Part shown: positions 37,291-46,733 of the stretch, piece by piece
How positions within the stretch are numbered: the first letter of the stretch is position 1
Layout of the letters: every line of letters starts with the position of its first letter
NCBI RefSeq assembly: GCF_015326965.1
Contig: NZ_CP017659.1
Span: forward strand, 4,778,001-4,842,000
Direction: 5' to 3'
DNA: 64,000 bases
Source: Paenibacillus sp. JZ16
GTDB lineage: Bacteria; Bacillota; Bacilli; Paenibacillales; Paenibacillaceae
Notes under the pieces: generated by a model
What the model was told of the DNA's origin: nothing
Databases searched by the model: none
What the model saw: only the letters and a program-made list of their open reading frames with translations
Program-made: the position numbers and the translations under genes

Positions 37291-38835
37291 ATGAAAAGAT
37301 TATTGTCCATCGCGCTTGTGTTATTGATCGCGCTCGTCGCGATTGCCGGTTGTTCGGGGAAGAACGAAGGGGAAGGGAAGGCGCCTGGGCCGTCGGGTCA
37401 AACCGGAGACAGCGCCGGCGGTGACGCCAAACTTGAAGAGGTGACCCTGAAAATCATGATTCCCGGCGATCGGCCGTCGGATATGGATTTGGTCATCGCC
37501 GAAGCAGAAAAACGGATGAAGGATACGATCAACGTCAAACTCGACGTCGTCTTCGTACCCTGGTCCGATCTGGCGCAAAAGACACAGGTGACGCTTGCTT
37601 CCGGCGAAAACATCGATCTCATCTTCGATGCGCCATGGCTGCATATCAACCAAATGATCGCTAACGGATTCTATGAACCGCTGGATGACCTGTTGGCCCA
37701 GTACGGCCAAACGGTGCTGGAGAAACGGCCGCAGCAAATGTGGGACTACAACAAATACGGCGGCAAAATTATGGCCGTTCCGCTCGGCGTCAGCTACATG
37801 TCCGGCAATTCCTACATGGTGCGCAAAGATATTCGCGAGAAGCTCGGCGTACCGCCGATTAAAACCTATGAAGATTTGATCGCTTTCGCCTACAAGGTGA
37901 AAGAGCAGGAGAAAGGCATCATCCCGATGACCGCAGGCTCCGGCACTTATTCATTTGTCGCTCACCATGCGCTGAACGATTACGAAACCCATGTCAGACC
38001 AACCCACGCCCTGGGCAACAGCCTGATGCTCTATTACAAGAACAATGACGGCAAAGTTTACAATTTGCTGGAGGATCGGGAGCCGATCGGAACGTGGCTG
38101 ACGAACACGCGCAAATGGTTTACTGACGGTCTGATTTTCAAGGACATTTTGACGACAAAAGATTTTCATCAGCCGATCTCGGCAGGCAAAGTGGCAATCG
38201 TCACGAACGGCGCGTTCGGCATCGGCGATTCCCTCAAGAACACGTTAAAGAACAATGTGCCGGACAGCGAGCTGGAGACGGTCACCTTCTTTAATCCGGA
38301 GAAGGGCGCGAACATCACCGACTTCAAACAGTGGAACTTTCTGGCCGTTCCGAAGGTAAGCAAGAATAAGGAGCGGGCGATTATGTTCCTGAACTGGGCG
38401 AATGAGAAGGAAAACTACGACCTGCTTTCTTACGGAATCGAAGGGAAGCATTGGGAAGCGGTAGGCGACGACAAAATGAAAACCCTGGATACGTCCGGCT
38501 ACTCTGCTTTCGGCTATGTTTGGCTGTGGAATCCCGTCGATGAGCGGAGTGATGTGAAGGGCGAAAATGAGGAGTTGAACGCTGTGCTTAAGGATGCCGA
38601 CATGTTCACGACCGATATTTTGGCCGGCTTCGAATTTGACAGTACCCCGGTGCAAAACGAGGTCAGCCAGTACAATACAGTCGATGGGCAATACTACACG
38701 GCGCTGTTCAACGGGGTTATCGATCCGGACGAGACATTGAAGAAATTTGAAGCGGAAGCCGGCCCTGCCCTCAAAAAAATTCAGCAGGAGCTGCAAAAGC
38801 AGATTGATGAGTTCCTGGCGGCGAAGGCGAAATAG
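37291..38835 (+). CDS. extracellular solute-binding lipoprotein
   Basis: 514-residue binding protein. The lipoprotein signal ends LVAIAGCSG, with Cys as the acylated residue. A Gly-rich spacer follows, then a family 1-type sugar-binding fold of the LplA/YtcQ group. It delivers an oligosaccharide to the two permeases. ATG 37291 follows GGGGGAAGGAG. The sugar is not predictable from sequence. Confidence 0.88.
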   Translation: MKRLLSIALVLLIALVAIAGCSGKNEGEGKAPGPSGQTGDSAGGDAKLEEVTLKIMIPGDRPSDMDLVIAEAEKRMKDTINVKLDVVFVPWSDLAQKTQVTLASGENIDLIFDAPWLHINQMIANGFYEPLDDLLAQYGQTVLEKRPQQMWDYNKYGGKIMAVPLGVSYMSGNSYMVRKDIREKLGVPPIKTYEDLIAFAYKVKEQEKGIIPMTAGSGTYSFVAHHALNDYETHVRPTHALGNSLMLYYKNNDGKVYNLLEDREPIGTWLTNTRKWFTDGLIFKDILTTKDFHQPISAGKVAIVTNGAFGIGDSLKNTLKNNVPDSELETVTFFNPEKGANITDFKQWNFLAVPKVSKNKERAIMFLNWANEKENYDLLSYGIEGKHWEAVGDDKMKTLDTSGYSAFGYVWLWNPVDERSDVKGENEELNAVLKDADMFTTDILAGFEFDSTPVQNEVSQYNTVDGQYYTALFNGVIDPDETLKKFEAEAGPALKKIQQELQKQIDEFLAAKAK

Positions 38836-39143
38836 AACAGAATCACTTGAACACGGATAAACCAAGTTTGCTTATCCATGCCTAAGAACCGCCCGAAGTG
38901 CGGAGTGTTGGCTGCGCTGTACTACTGCTGTTGCCAATGGAACCTCCGCATCGCTGGCGGCACTGGATGCGGCGGTGACGGCTTCCTCTTCCGGAGGAAG
39001 CCGATCTTATACGCTTTGCTGCTTGCTTATGGCGGAATTCGCGAAAGGGGGGATTAAAATTTAGCGTTCACCCGGAACAGAAATAAGGGTTTAAAGTTTT
39101 TGATATTTCTGTACTCGAGAATAAAGAAAAGGAGCTGGCCTTG

Positions 39144-42044
39144 ATGAATTTGAATAAAAAATGGCTATCCGGATTAATGGCAGCCGTATTACTACTGACT
39201 CCGCTCTCTGCGGTTCAGGCGAAATCGCTTGTTCCGGATGTGACCGTCCTGCAGGCGGCAGGTGCAGACCAGATGGAAGCAGGAAAGGATACAGGTCATC
39301 CACAGGTCGAACTAGATCAACTGACGGATGCTGGTGAACCGGCAGCGGAACAGGCACCACAAGCAATAGACGAAAATCAAGCGGCAGCATCTTCGGCAGT
39401 GCAGGAGACGCAATTTCGCAATCTCGCGGCAGGCCTTCCGTATGAATGGTCTGAAGCTCCGGAAGCTTCGCATCCCGATGAGGGATACAAGCTTACGGAC
39501 GGAAAATACGGCGCATTGGATATGAACGACCCGGCATGGGTAGGACATCTGCGAGGAAAGGCTCGCGAAGTCGTGTTCGATCTCGGTGAGGAAAAGTCAA
39601 TTGGAAAGATCACGGCTAATTTCTTTCAAGATTTTCCTACGAATTCGATTCTCGTGCCGCTGTCGGTATCGATGTATGTCTCCGACGATAAGGAAAATTG
39701 GGGGCTGCTTTCCCATAACGCTACGCAGCTTCTGTGGGGAGAAGGACCGCCCAGACAGGAGACCTTTGAATGGGATGGCAACCGGGATGGAATCAAAGGC
39801 GGGAATACGGAAGGCAAGCTGGCTTATGCCCGTTATGTGAAGGTGACCTTTTATATGCATCCTACACAGTGGGAATATATTGACGAAATCGAAATTATGG
39901 GTATGGACGGCAAGATTGAAGGGGCGGTAAAGGTTCCTGCCGAGCAGCCTCGTTTTTTGGAGCCGGGGGAAGCTACGGCCGGGATCCGGAATCTGAATCT
40001 GTTTTATAACGGACAATATGCGAATGGTTTGGGCGATTGGAATAAGGAACGGATTATCCCTAATATCAGTTATGTGAATAAAGACGGCGAGCCGGTCGAT
40101 TGGCTTTATGACGGCGTTCTATATCTCGGGATTGCTTCGCCTGCCGGTCGCGATTTCGGTCAGGGACAAACGAACCTGGACGATTGGAAATGGTATTTGG
40201 ATAAAACATTTGCAGCCACGGGCGATATGCAGCAGTTGAATGAGGCTGCCAAGGAAGTTGGGGCCAAGCTGAAACAGCCCGATCATCAAGTCAAGGTTGT
40301 GTTAATGATTCCGAATCCAGGGGAATCCTTAACTGATTTTGGCGACATTGACGGTAGCGGTTCCTTGAATTTCAACGACTCCGTCGTAGGCAAAGAAAAA
40401 GCGGCTGAAAACAGAGGAAAAGCGGTGCAGTGGTGGCTAGACCAGGCCCGGCAAAGATGGCAGGCTGCCAACTACTCGAATCTTGAGCTTGTCGGCATGT
40501 ACTGGATGCCGGAACAAATCGACATATCCGAATCGGGACCGGACATCGCTCGCATGGTGTCGGATAAAGTGCACGCCATGAACATGAAGGTTTTCTGGAT
40601 TCCACACTCCTATGCTTACAAAATGTTTATGTGGAAAGACGTAGGGTTCGATGCCGCGGCGCTTCAGCCTAACTATTTCTTTGGCGGAATGGATTCCGAC
40701 CGTCTGGACGATGCTACGGATACTGCAAAGCGTTACGGAATGGGGAACGAAGTTGAATTTGATGACGGAATGCTGACAGATCCCGTACTTCGTCAGCGTT
40801 TTGTCGAATACTTGGACAGCGGCGTCAGATCCGGTCTGATGCAAAATGGCTTCAGAGCTCACTATCAAGGCAATAATGCAGTATACAACTTAGGGGTAAG
40901 CAAGGATCCAAGTTTGCGTTTAATGTATGACTGGCTGTACCAGTATTTGAACGGAACGTACGCCATCGATAGCAGCCCGGCGCCGGAGACGATGGCGGAG
41001 GTTGTACAGCGTTATGTCGCATCGAACGAAATCAAGCCGGCTTTTGGTAATGATTTGACGTATCGATTGCAGACCATCAAACTTCTTCTGGACGATAACA
41101 AGCCGAAGGAAGCCGTGACGTATATGCAGGATCTTCTCGCGCACATTCACGACCCGGCCGTCCAAGCGCAAGGTTTGATTTCGGTCCCGGCCGCAACGGT
41201 GCTTGATTCCTACGCCCAAGTTCTCATTCAAACCTGGTCTGACGGAGGGGGACCCAGCAATCTGGTTCTTGGCCAAAGCTATACAATTTCACAGCAGCCT
41301 AACAGCAACTATCCCGATTCCGGGAACGCACTTACGGACGGCCGATTCGGCGGGACGGATTACCGCACCGAGCAGTGGCAGGCCCATGCGGGAAGCGACT
41401 ACCCTGACGAACGAAGCCGCACCATCACGTTTGATTTGGGCGGCAACAAATCGATCGGGGAAATTAGAGCCCATTTTCTTCAGGATAAAGGACCCGGCAT
41501 CTATTTCCCTCAGAACGTCACTTTTTCCGTTTCATCTGACGGCGAGTCCTGGAGCACACTGGCAACCGTTACTCCGCCACCGGCACAGGAGGCTGCCTCG
41601 GCCGAGTTCGTGGGTTGGTACGGAATAACAGACGGCGTGCCGGGGAACGCGGGAGCCGATAAAGTGTCTGCCCGCTATGTTAAAGTCGAATTCCCGGTCA
41701 ACGTCTGGGTCTTCCTGGATGAAATCGAAGTTCTCGGCATTGACGGCCCGGCGGGGGGCGGCACTTCAATCGACGGCGCAAGAGCCGTGGTGGATGCCGC
41801 TGCGAAGAAATTGACGATCGACGGTCTGGTCGTGAACGGCAGCCAGTCCCAAGTGAATTTAAAAATACTCGATTCAAAAGGGAAAGTCCGGTACGAAGGT
41901 CAGACGACCAGTACGGAAACGGGAAGTTTCGAATTCACGATCAAGCTTACCGGCAATTTAAAGGGAACCTGCGACGCCTATCTGTCTATGGAAGGAATGT
42001 CGGATCCCGTTAAGATTTCATTCGAGTACAATAAAAAGGACTGA
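39144..42044 (+). CDS. secreted DUF4855 protein with discoidin-like domains
   Basis: 966 residues. Signal peptide 1-27 (ending AVQA). A discoidin (F5/8 type C)-like domain lies near 95-255 (DLGEEKSIGKITANFFQD...RYVKVTFYMHPTQWEYIDEIEIMG), a DUF4855-like catalytic-looking domain near 275-620, and a second discoidin-like domain near 700-870 with the same pattern, followed by a beta-sandwich tail. The middle domain has many Trp, Asp and Glu, and looks like a TIM-barrel hydrolase (EFDDGMLTDPVLRQRF). It sits at the end of a sugar-uptake operon, so a polysaccharide-degrading role is inferred. ATG 39144 follows AAAAGGAGC. The 300 bases before it show nothing else I can name. Confidence 0.72.
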   Translation: MNLNKKWLSGLMAAVLLLTPLSAVQAKSLVPDVTVLQAAGADQMEAGKDTGHPQVELDQLTDAGEPAAEQAPQAIDENQAAASSAVQETQFRNLAAGLPYEWSEAPEASHPDEGYKLTDGKYGALDMNDPAWVGHLRGKAREVVFDLGEEKSIGKITANFFQDFPTNSILVPLSVSMYVSDDKENWGLLSHNATQLLWGEGPPRQETFEWDGNRDGIKGGNTEGKLAYARYVKVTFYMHPTQWEYIDEIEIMGMDGKIEGAVKVPAEQPRFLEPGEATAGIRNLNLFYNGQYANGLGDWNKERIIPNISYVNKDGEPVDWLYDGVLYLGIASPAGRDFGQGQTNLDDWKWYLDKTFAATGDMQQLNEAAKEVGAKLKQPDHQVKVVLMIPNPGESLTDFGDIDGSGSLNFNDSVVGKEKAAENRGKAVQWWLDQARQRWQAANYSNLELVGMYWMPEQIDISESGPDIARMVSDKVHAMNMKVFWIPHSYAYKMFMWKDVGFDAAALQPNYFFGGMDSDRLDDATDTAKRYGMGNEVEFDDGMLTDPVLRQRFVEYLDSGVRSGLMQNGFRAHYQGNNAVYNLGVSKDPSLRLMYDWLYQYLNGTYAIDSSPAPETMAEVVQRYVASNEIKPAFGNDLTYRLQTIKLLLDDNKPKEAVTYMQDLLAHIHDPAVQAQGLISVPAATVLDSYAQVLIQTWSDGGGPSNLVLGQSYTISQQPNSNYPDSGNALTDGRFGGTDYRTEQWQAHAGSDYPDERSRTITFDLGGNKSIGEIRAHFLQDKGPGIYFPQNVTFSVSSDGESWSTLATVTPPPAQEAASAEFVGWYGITDGVPGNAGADKVSARYVKVEFPVNVWVFLDEIEVLGIDGPAGGGTSIDGARAVVDAAAKKLTIDGLVVNGSQSQVNLKILDSKGKVRYEGQTTSTETGSFEFTIKLTGNLKGTCDAYLSMEGMSDPVKISFEYNKKD

Positions 42045-42224
42045 TGAGTTATGTCCAGCACGAGTTCAGATTCCGCATATGGGCTGATTTCCATGATGTT
42101 GATTTAGGATGAGGGCATTCCATGACAAAATTCTGTCGCGGCACAGACTGATTGCAATCCTGAGATTGCTACGAAAGTAGGGAAGAAAAATACCAACACC
42201 ATATTAATTTATTGATTGAGTCTT

Positions 42225-42258
42225 AATCCCCATGATTGAAGTCATGGGGATTTTTTTG
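42225..42258 (+). terminator. terminator after DUF4855 gene
   Basis: AATCCCCATGA-type arm pairs with TCATGGGGATT, followed by seven T. The rest of 42045-42526 is AT-rich from about 42280 on and holds only the expression signals of the terD remnant. Confidence 0.9.
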
Positions 42259-42526
42259 TTTATACGCATAAACACTAAAAGATTGACAAAACGCAGTGGA
42301 TAGTAAACACTTAAGATGACTAAATATCCAAATTAAGGAATGATTTTTAGAAAATATTGCCGATTTCTAGAGAAAATTAATATTTTTTTCCTAATATCTT
42401 AATCTTTTAGAAATCTTTTACGTATTAATACCGATAATATAAATAGATGTCTTTAAATTGGGTTTTAAGTTGGATTAAACTCTAAAATCTAGTTACAAAG
42501 GACTATTTCGAGAGGAGGTGATAATC

Positions 42527-42571
42527 GTGGCAATTACTCTAGTAAAAGGCCAGAAAGTTGATCTAACCAAA
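42527..42571 (+). pseudogene. 5' remnant of a terD-like gene
   Basis: GTG start after a strong AGGAGGTG site, then 15 codons reading MAITLVKGQKVDLTK, the typical N-terminus of TerD-family (tellurium/stress) proteins. At 42571 the sequence switches to ydjI-like DNA in another frame and soon meets a stop. The rest of terD is missing. The AT-rich upstream 250 bases may be its original promoter. Confidence 0.75.
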
Positions 42572-42995
42572 CGCCTCCGATATCGCCAGAGGGATTCGGG
42601 AAGACCTGAACATGGAAGTGATGGATAACGGAATGACAATTACCGGTTTTCAGGTGATGAGTTTCAATTATCCGAAGGAAATTCAGGACATGATCACGAA
42701 GACGGCTTCCCATGAAATGATCGGCAATCTGCAAAAGTACCAGCAGGTCAGCATGACGGACGGGATCGCGTCCGGCAAGGTGAAAGGCGGCGGTGCAGCT
42801 TCGGATATGGCCGGCATGATGATGGGGATGAACATGGCCAATGAAATGATGAAAAATATGAATCAGAACCAGAATCAGAATAATCCAAACCAGAACAATC
42901 AGAACCGGAACAACCCGAATCAAAGCCAACCGAACTGCGGCGCGAAGAATGAAGGGGCGAACTTCTGCCCGAATTGTGGGCAGAAGCTGAGTTGA
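42571..42995 (+). pseudogene. ydjI 3' fragment, right repeat copy
   Basis: Encodes the last part of an SPFH protein (VMDNGMTITGFQVMSFNYPKEIQDMI to the zinc ribbon) without the domain start. It is highly similar to 31911-32398, but about 20 residues of the linker and the first Cys pair of the ribbon are lost. A reading frame of 127 residues could begin at ATG 42612, but no ribosome site precedes it. It is a recombination remnant fused to terD. Confidence 0.85.
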
Positions 42996-43101
42996 ACTGA
43001 TGCTAGTACCATGAATCGTTGAGGAACATGGGCAGCGTGTTCAATGATTGGAACGAAACAAATGGCGGTTTTCTTCTAGTGGAAATGAGTTTACCCTCAT
43101 A

Positions 43102-43137
43102 ACAGCACCCCTCGCTCATAAAGCGAAGGGTGCTGTT
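43102..43137 (+). terminator. second copy of psp-type terminator
   Basis: Same hairpin as at 32520-32555 with one loop change (AGCGAAGGG against AGCGGAGGG). It belongs to the duplicated ydjI tail. Confidence 0.75.
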
Positions 43138-43252
43138 ATGTTTCATGATCGGTAGTTTTATTATCTTAGTGAAGAAAGAAATTATTTATTCGTTTCAAAA
43201 GTTGAAATATAAATATATTTACCATTAAAATATCATAAGTTTTTGAAATATA

Positions 43253-43281
43253 TTACATTTAAATATCAATTATGGTATAAT
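43253..43281 (+). promoter_or_regulatory. promoter of secreted protein gene
   Basis: TTACAT (43253-43258), 17-base spacer, TATAAT (43276-43281), in AT-rich DNA. The stretch 43138-43367 shows nothing else apart from the ribosome site. Confidence 0.55.
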
Positions 43282-43367
43282 AAGGTTGTAACTCCTAAAT
43301 ATTGACGAAAGGAGGTAGGGTGTTCCTTCTTTAATGAATATAAAATTTTAAATAAGGAGAGATTTCA

Positions 43368-44078
43368 ATGAAAAAAGTATTATCAATTATTACGATTTTG
43401 ACACTTTTTATTGTTGGTAATAGCTATATGTTTGCATCGGAAAGTTATGGTGATGAAATTACTCTTTCAAGCAATGAAATTACTCGTATTAAATCGTTAC
43501 TATCAGAATACGACGTCAGTATTGAAACTCAAACATATCTGATGAATAAGCTTGAAAATGGTGAAAAGTGGGATTCAGAAAAAGGGATTGAACCTGTGTC
43601 TACCCATACAATTGTTAAAAATAATGGCACTGAGGAAATAGTTGAAACATTTCCAGATGGTTCAATAGCTATATCAGGAGTAGATTTATCTACTGCAGAA
43701 GTTTCAACTGATATCATAGTCACACCCTATGATTTAGATCCAGGTAGTATAAGTTCGGGTTCTGGATATACGAGCTATAGAGGCGCAAAAGTATATAAAA
43801 ACACAGCATTTATAGGCGCTCAATTTTATGCTGATTTTACACAGGTAAATGGTGGAATGAGTTATATATCTAGAGTTTATGATGAAAAAGTACATGCATT
43901 AACATTGGGTGGTTCTATAGGTGATGTGAGCTTACAACTTGTAAGGGATAGGGAAAATCTTAATTATGATGCAGAAGCAAAATTAAGCTTTGTTGCAAAT
44001 GCTTGGGCCGGAGGTACAAATTGCTATTTAAAACTTGTGGTAGGTAAAGGTACATATTCTACCCCATATAGTTATTAG
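43368..44078 (+). CDS. unknown secreted protein
   Basis: 236 residues. Signal peptide (MKKVLSIITILTLFIVGNSYMFA) ending near residue 23, a charged propeptide-like stretch to about 115, then a beta-rich C-terminal half from SSGSGYTSYRGAKVYKNTAFIGAQFYADF with a single Cys. I do not recognise the family with certainty. The layout resembles large secreted Bacillales antimicrobial proteins, but that is only an impression. Codon use and flanks are AT-rich compared with neighbours, which suggests acquisition. TAAGGAGAG precedes the ATG, and its own promoter and terminator are present. Confidence 0.75.
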   Translation: MKKVLSIITILTLFIVGNSYMFASESYGDEITLSSNEITRIKSLLSEYDVSIETQTYLMNKLENGEKWDSEKGIEPVSTHTIVKNNGTEEIVETFPDGSIAISGVDLSTAEVSTDIIVTPYDLDPGSISSGSGYTSYRGAKVYKNTAFIGAQFYADFTQVNGGMSYISRVYDEKVHALTLGGSIGDVSLQLVRDRENLNYDAEAKLSFVANAWAGGTNCYLKLVVGKGTYSTPYSY

Positions 44079-44101
44079 TATAAGTATATAAAAACTTTTA
44101 A

Positions 44102-44143
44102 AATGTAGAACTTCCTTTTAAAAGGGTAGTTCTACATTTTTTT
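44102..44143 (+). terminator. terminator after secreted protein gene
   Basis: AATGTAGAACT pairs with AGTTCTACATT, with an inner CCTTTTAAAAGGG loop stem, followed by seven T. Confidence 0.92.
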
Positions 44144-44173
44144 AATTTACTCTTTTGGTTTGTTAACCTACAC

Positions 44174-44355
44174 AAAGAAAAAGTATACAGATGCTAAATG
44201 GCTATTATTGCAATGCCTCGTTACGGGGAGAGCGTGCAACAGTGAATTTGAAGAAAATACCTAATAGTTGGCTACGTTCAACAAGAAGTCTGGATTCTTG
44301 GCTGGTGTAGTGCTTGTACTTCATATAGAAGGATGAACAAGCTGGCTTTTTTCGA
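44174..44355 (+). pseudogene. decayed bmpA-like gene fragment
   Basis: Aligns by eye, with almost equal length, to about 45587-45770 inside the intact nucleoside-binding lipoprotein gene. GAAAAAGTATACAGATGC matches GAAAAGTACACAGACGC, and GGATTCTTGGCTGGTGTAG matches GGCTTCCTCGCTGGTGTAG. Stops and frame changes are frequent. The similarity is lost downstream. A 71-codon reading frame overlapping it (44333-44548) is therefore probably meaningless. The rest of 44144-44668 shows no other gene. Confidence 0.75.
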
Positions 44356-44668
44356 TCAGTATTTTAAATGGATTCACTTTTCATTATACCTGGATTTAGG
44401 AGCGACTGCCAGAGTTTGGAAGTTGTTCAAACATTCTATGTGGATCCCTCTTCCAAAATCCAAGATCTTCGGTAAGCATGCAGTAAATAATCAAATTTTT
44501 CTGTTAGGTTTGTTTTCTCATGAATCACGTGATTGTTTATATTTCTGAAAATCTATTCATTAATGTAAACGCATACTTATTCATGGTATAATGCATCTAA
44601 TAGATTAAGCGATTTAGTGGTTTGGGGTTCTTATAATGCTGCAAATCTGGCCTGGGGGTGTTGCGAGG

Positions 44669-44857
44669 ATGAAAAGGTACAGCGTGTGGCGTCCGGTCAT
44701 GCTGATTGCGGTGGCGCTGCTTACGAATAACTTGGTTACGAGTTTGGCGGGCGTGTTTGGCATGTCGCCGGAGTCGGCGAGCAATCTGGGTTTTATCGCG
44801 ATGATTATTGCCGCATTCATTACATACAACCGCATGATGAAAATCCGTCGCAAGTGA
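44669..44857 (+). CDS. small two-pass membrane protein
   Basis: 62 residues with two hydrophobic segments (about 9-28 and 35-52) joined by GMSPESASNLG, and a basic end MMKIRRK. No family recognised. A ribosome-like GCGAGG lies upstream and a terminator directly downstream, which supports a real gene. Confidence 0.6.
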   Translation: MKRYSVWRPVMLIAVALLTNNLVTSLAGVFGMSPESASNLGFIAMIIAAFITYNRMMKIRRK

Positions 44858-44900
44858 ATAATCATTCAAAGCCATTCATCGAATGAACCGCATGTTTATA

Positions 44901-44926
44901 AGCACCTTGCCGAGGTGCTTTCTTTT
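44901..44926 (+). terminator. terminator after small membrane protein
   Basis: AGCACCT pairs with AGGTGCT around TGCCG, followed by a T-rich stretch. Confidence 0.85.
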
Positions 44927-45141
44927 CGTAAAGCGCATTTATTTTTTACCAAATCAAAGGGTCCAAAACCTTGCGCACGCTGCGTATCACACCGACTGTA
45001 ACCCCCGTGTTATCTATAAAAACCGTTAAATCAACGATACGAAAATTACGCCTCCCTATCTCTACTAGAATTGGAATAAAACATGTCTTAAACGTTTCAC
45101 CGCGGCACAGATGCAGTTTGACAGATTCCCCCAAATTTATG

Positions 45142-45170
45142 TTGAAAAGGGTCTATTTTATTAATATATT
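45142..45170 (+). promoter_or_regulatory. promoter of nucleoside transporter operon
   Basis: TTGAAA (45142-45147), 17-base spacer, TATATT (45165-45170). The stretch 44927-45224 holds no other recognisable element; no purine riboswitch core was found. Confidence 0.6.
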
Positions 45171-45224
45171 GTAAATAGCGCGAATCTAGTATTCGGGCAT
45201 ATATACCTAGGAGGGTTATCCTTA

Positions 45225-46334
45225 ATGAAAAAAGGGGTCATATCATTAATCAGTTTGGCGTTATCTGTCACAATGCTGGCGGGCTGCGGCGATAAACCGG
45301 CGTCAGAGCCAAGCGGCGGCGCAGGCGGCGACGCACCTAAGGCAAACTTCAAGGTAGGGATGGTTACGGATGCGGGAACCATCGATGACAAGTCGTTTAA
45401 CCAAGGCACATACGAAGGAATCGTGAAGGCCAATGAGGACTTCAAAATGGAGCATAAATACCTGAAGCCAGCTGGACAGACAGAGGCTGACTATTCGAAG
45501 GAAATTGTAAACCTTTACGATGCCGGATTTAAATTCATCGTAACGCCAGGCTTCAAATTCGAGACAGCTGTGTTTAAAGCACAGGAAAAGTACACAGACG
45601 CTAAATTCGTTATTATCGATGGATCACCACGCCCTACAGCTGACGCCGATCCAGTTGTTAAGGAAAATACCGTATCCATCTTCTTCGCAGAGCAGGAGTC
45701 CGGCTTCCTCGCTGGTGTAGCTACTGCGCTTCATGTGAAGGATGGACAAGCAGGCTTTATCGGCGGCATGGAAATTCCACCTGTACAGAAGTTCAACTGG
45801 GGCTTTCAGCAGGGTGTAGCTTATGCTAACGAGAATCTTGGCACGAAACTAGTAATTAACAAAGAAAACGTGGTATACCAAGGAACCTTTGACGATACTG
45901 CAGCAGGCAGCCAATTGGCGGCACAGATGTATGACCGCGGCGTAAATGTTATTTTTGCAGCAGCAGGCGGCGTTGGCGTCGGTGCGATTAACGAAGCGAA
46001 GACTCGCGTGCAGCAGGGATCCGAAGTTTGGATCGTCGGCGTCGACGTTGACCAATACCAAGACGGCGTATACGAAGGCGACAAGTCGGTTGTACTGACT
46101 TCGGCTGTCAAGAAAATCGACCATGCGGCTTACGATATGATCAAAGCTGAATTGGAAGGCAAATTCCCGGGCGGACAGACGCTTACACTGGATGCGACCA
46201 ATGATGGCGTCGGACTTCCTGAGAATAACCCGAACCTGAGCGAGGACGTTCTGAAGCAAGTAGACGAAGTGTTTGCCAAGATCAAAGCCGGCGAAATTAA
46301 AGTAGCCGCAGAGCAAGGCGATTTGATTAAGTAA
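45225..46334 (+). CDS. nupN: nucleoside-binding lipoprotein (BMP family)
   Basis: 369 residues. The lipoprotein signal ends TMLAGCG with the acylated Cys at about residue 21. The rest is a BMP/Med-type periplasmic-binding fold (FKVGMVTDAGTIDDKSFNQGTYEGI; ESGFLAGVATAL; GVDVDQYQDG). It binds nucleosides outside the cell. With the ATPase and two permeases downstream it matches B. subtilis NupNOPQ (YufNOPQ), a guanosine importer. A terminator follows it, so the binding protein can be made in excess. Confidence 0.92.
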   Translation: MKKGVISLISLALSVTMLAGCGDKPASEPSGGAGGDAPKANFKVGMVTDAGTIDDKSFNQGTYEGIVKANEDFKMEHKYLKPAGQTEADYSKEIVNLYDAGFKFIVTPGFKFETAVFKAQEKYTDAKFVIIDGSPRPTADADPVVKENTVSIFFAEQESGFLAGVATALHVKDGQAGFIGGMEIPPVQKFNWGFQQGVAYANENLGTKLVINKENVVYQGTFDDTAAGSQLAAQMYDRGVNVIFAAAGGVGVGAINEAKTRVQQGSEVWIVGVDVDQYQDGVYEGDKSVVLTSAVKKIDHAAYDMIKAELEGKFPGGQTLTLDATNDGVGLPENNPNLSEDVLKQVDEVFAKIKAGEIKVAAEQGDLIK

Positions 46335-46400
46335 TTCAAGACACCAAGGTTATCTACGGAGTGGATAGGCTTACTTTTAAAAGCAGCGATACCGCATGAA

Positions 46401-46430
46401 AAAAAGACGGATTCCCTTCCGTCTTTTTTT
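46401..46430 (+). terminator. terminator after binding protein gene
   Basis: AAAAAGACGG pairs with CCGTCTTTTTTT. A second, weaker hairpin (GGCTCCAC with GTGGGGCT near 46529-46552) lies further on. Nothing else is seen in 46335-46733. Confidence 0.88.
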
Positions 46431-46733
46431 AAGGTATTAGAATTTATAAGTTATTTCAGCGAAGCGTAAGCAAATTCTGTAATCGCATGTATATGTTTTG
46501 GGGCCCCTGCAAAGTATTTGCAACAAGCATCGAAGCATAGGCTCCACTTTGTGGGGCTATTTTAGGTATCAGACCGTATCACCGGCGCAAGCGATTGCAT
46601 CCTGATATTGAATGGAGAATGATCCTCTATGGAACTGCGTTCTGCTGTTTGGAAGTGAGTCGCTCTGCGTCTTTTAGCGGTTAATAATGAACAGGAAGAT
46701 ATCCAACAAAAAAGAAGGAGAGGACCCAAAACC

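Noticed and set aside
42534..42929. Minus-strand reading frame in the repeat
   Set aside because: Mirror of the ydjI fragment coding strand; a similar His-rich shadow exists opposite intact ydjI.
44333..44548. 71-codon reading frame as a separate gene
   Set aside because: It overlaps the decayed bmpA-like fragment, lacks a ribosome site and shows no family pattern.
44927..45224. Purine riboswitch before the nucleoside transporter
   Set aside because: The conserved junction sequences could not be found; only a promoter is visible.
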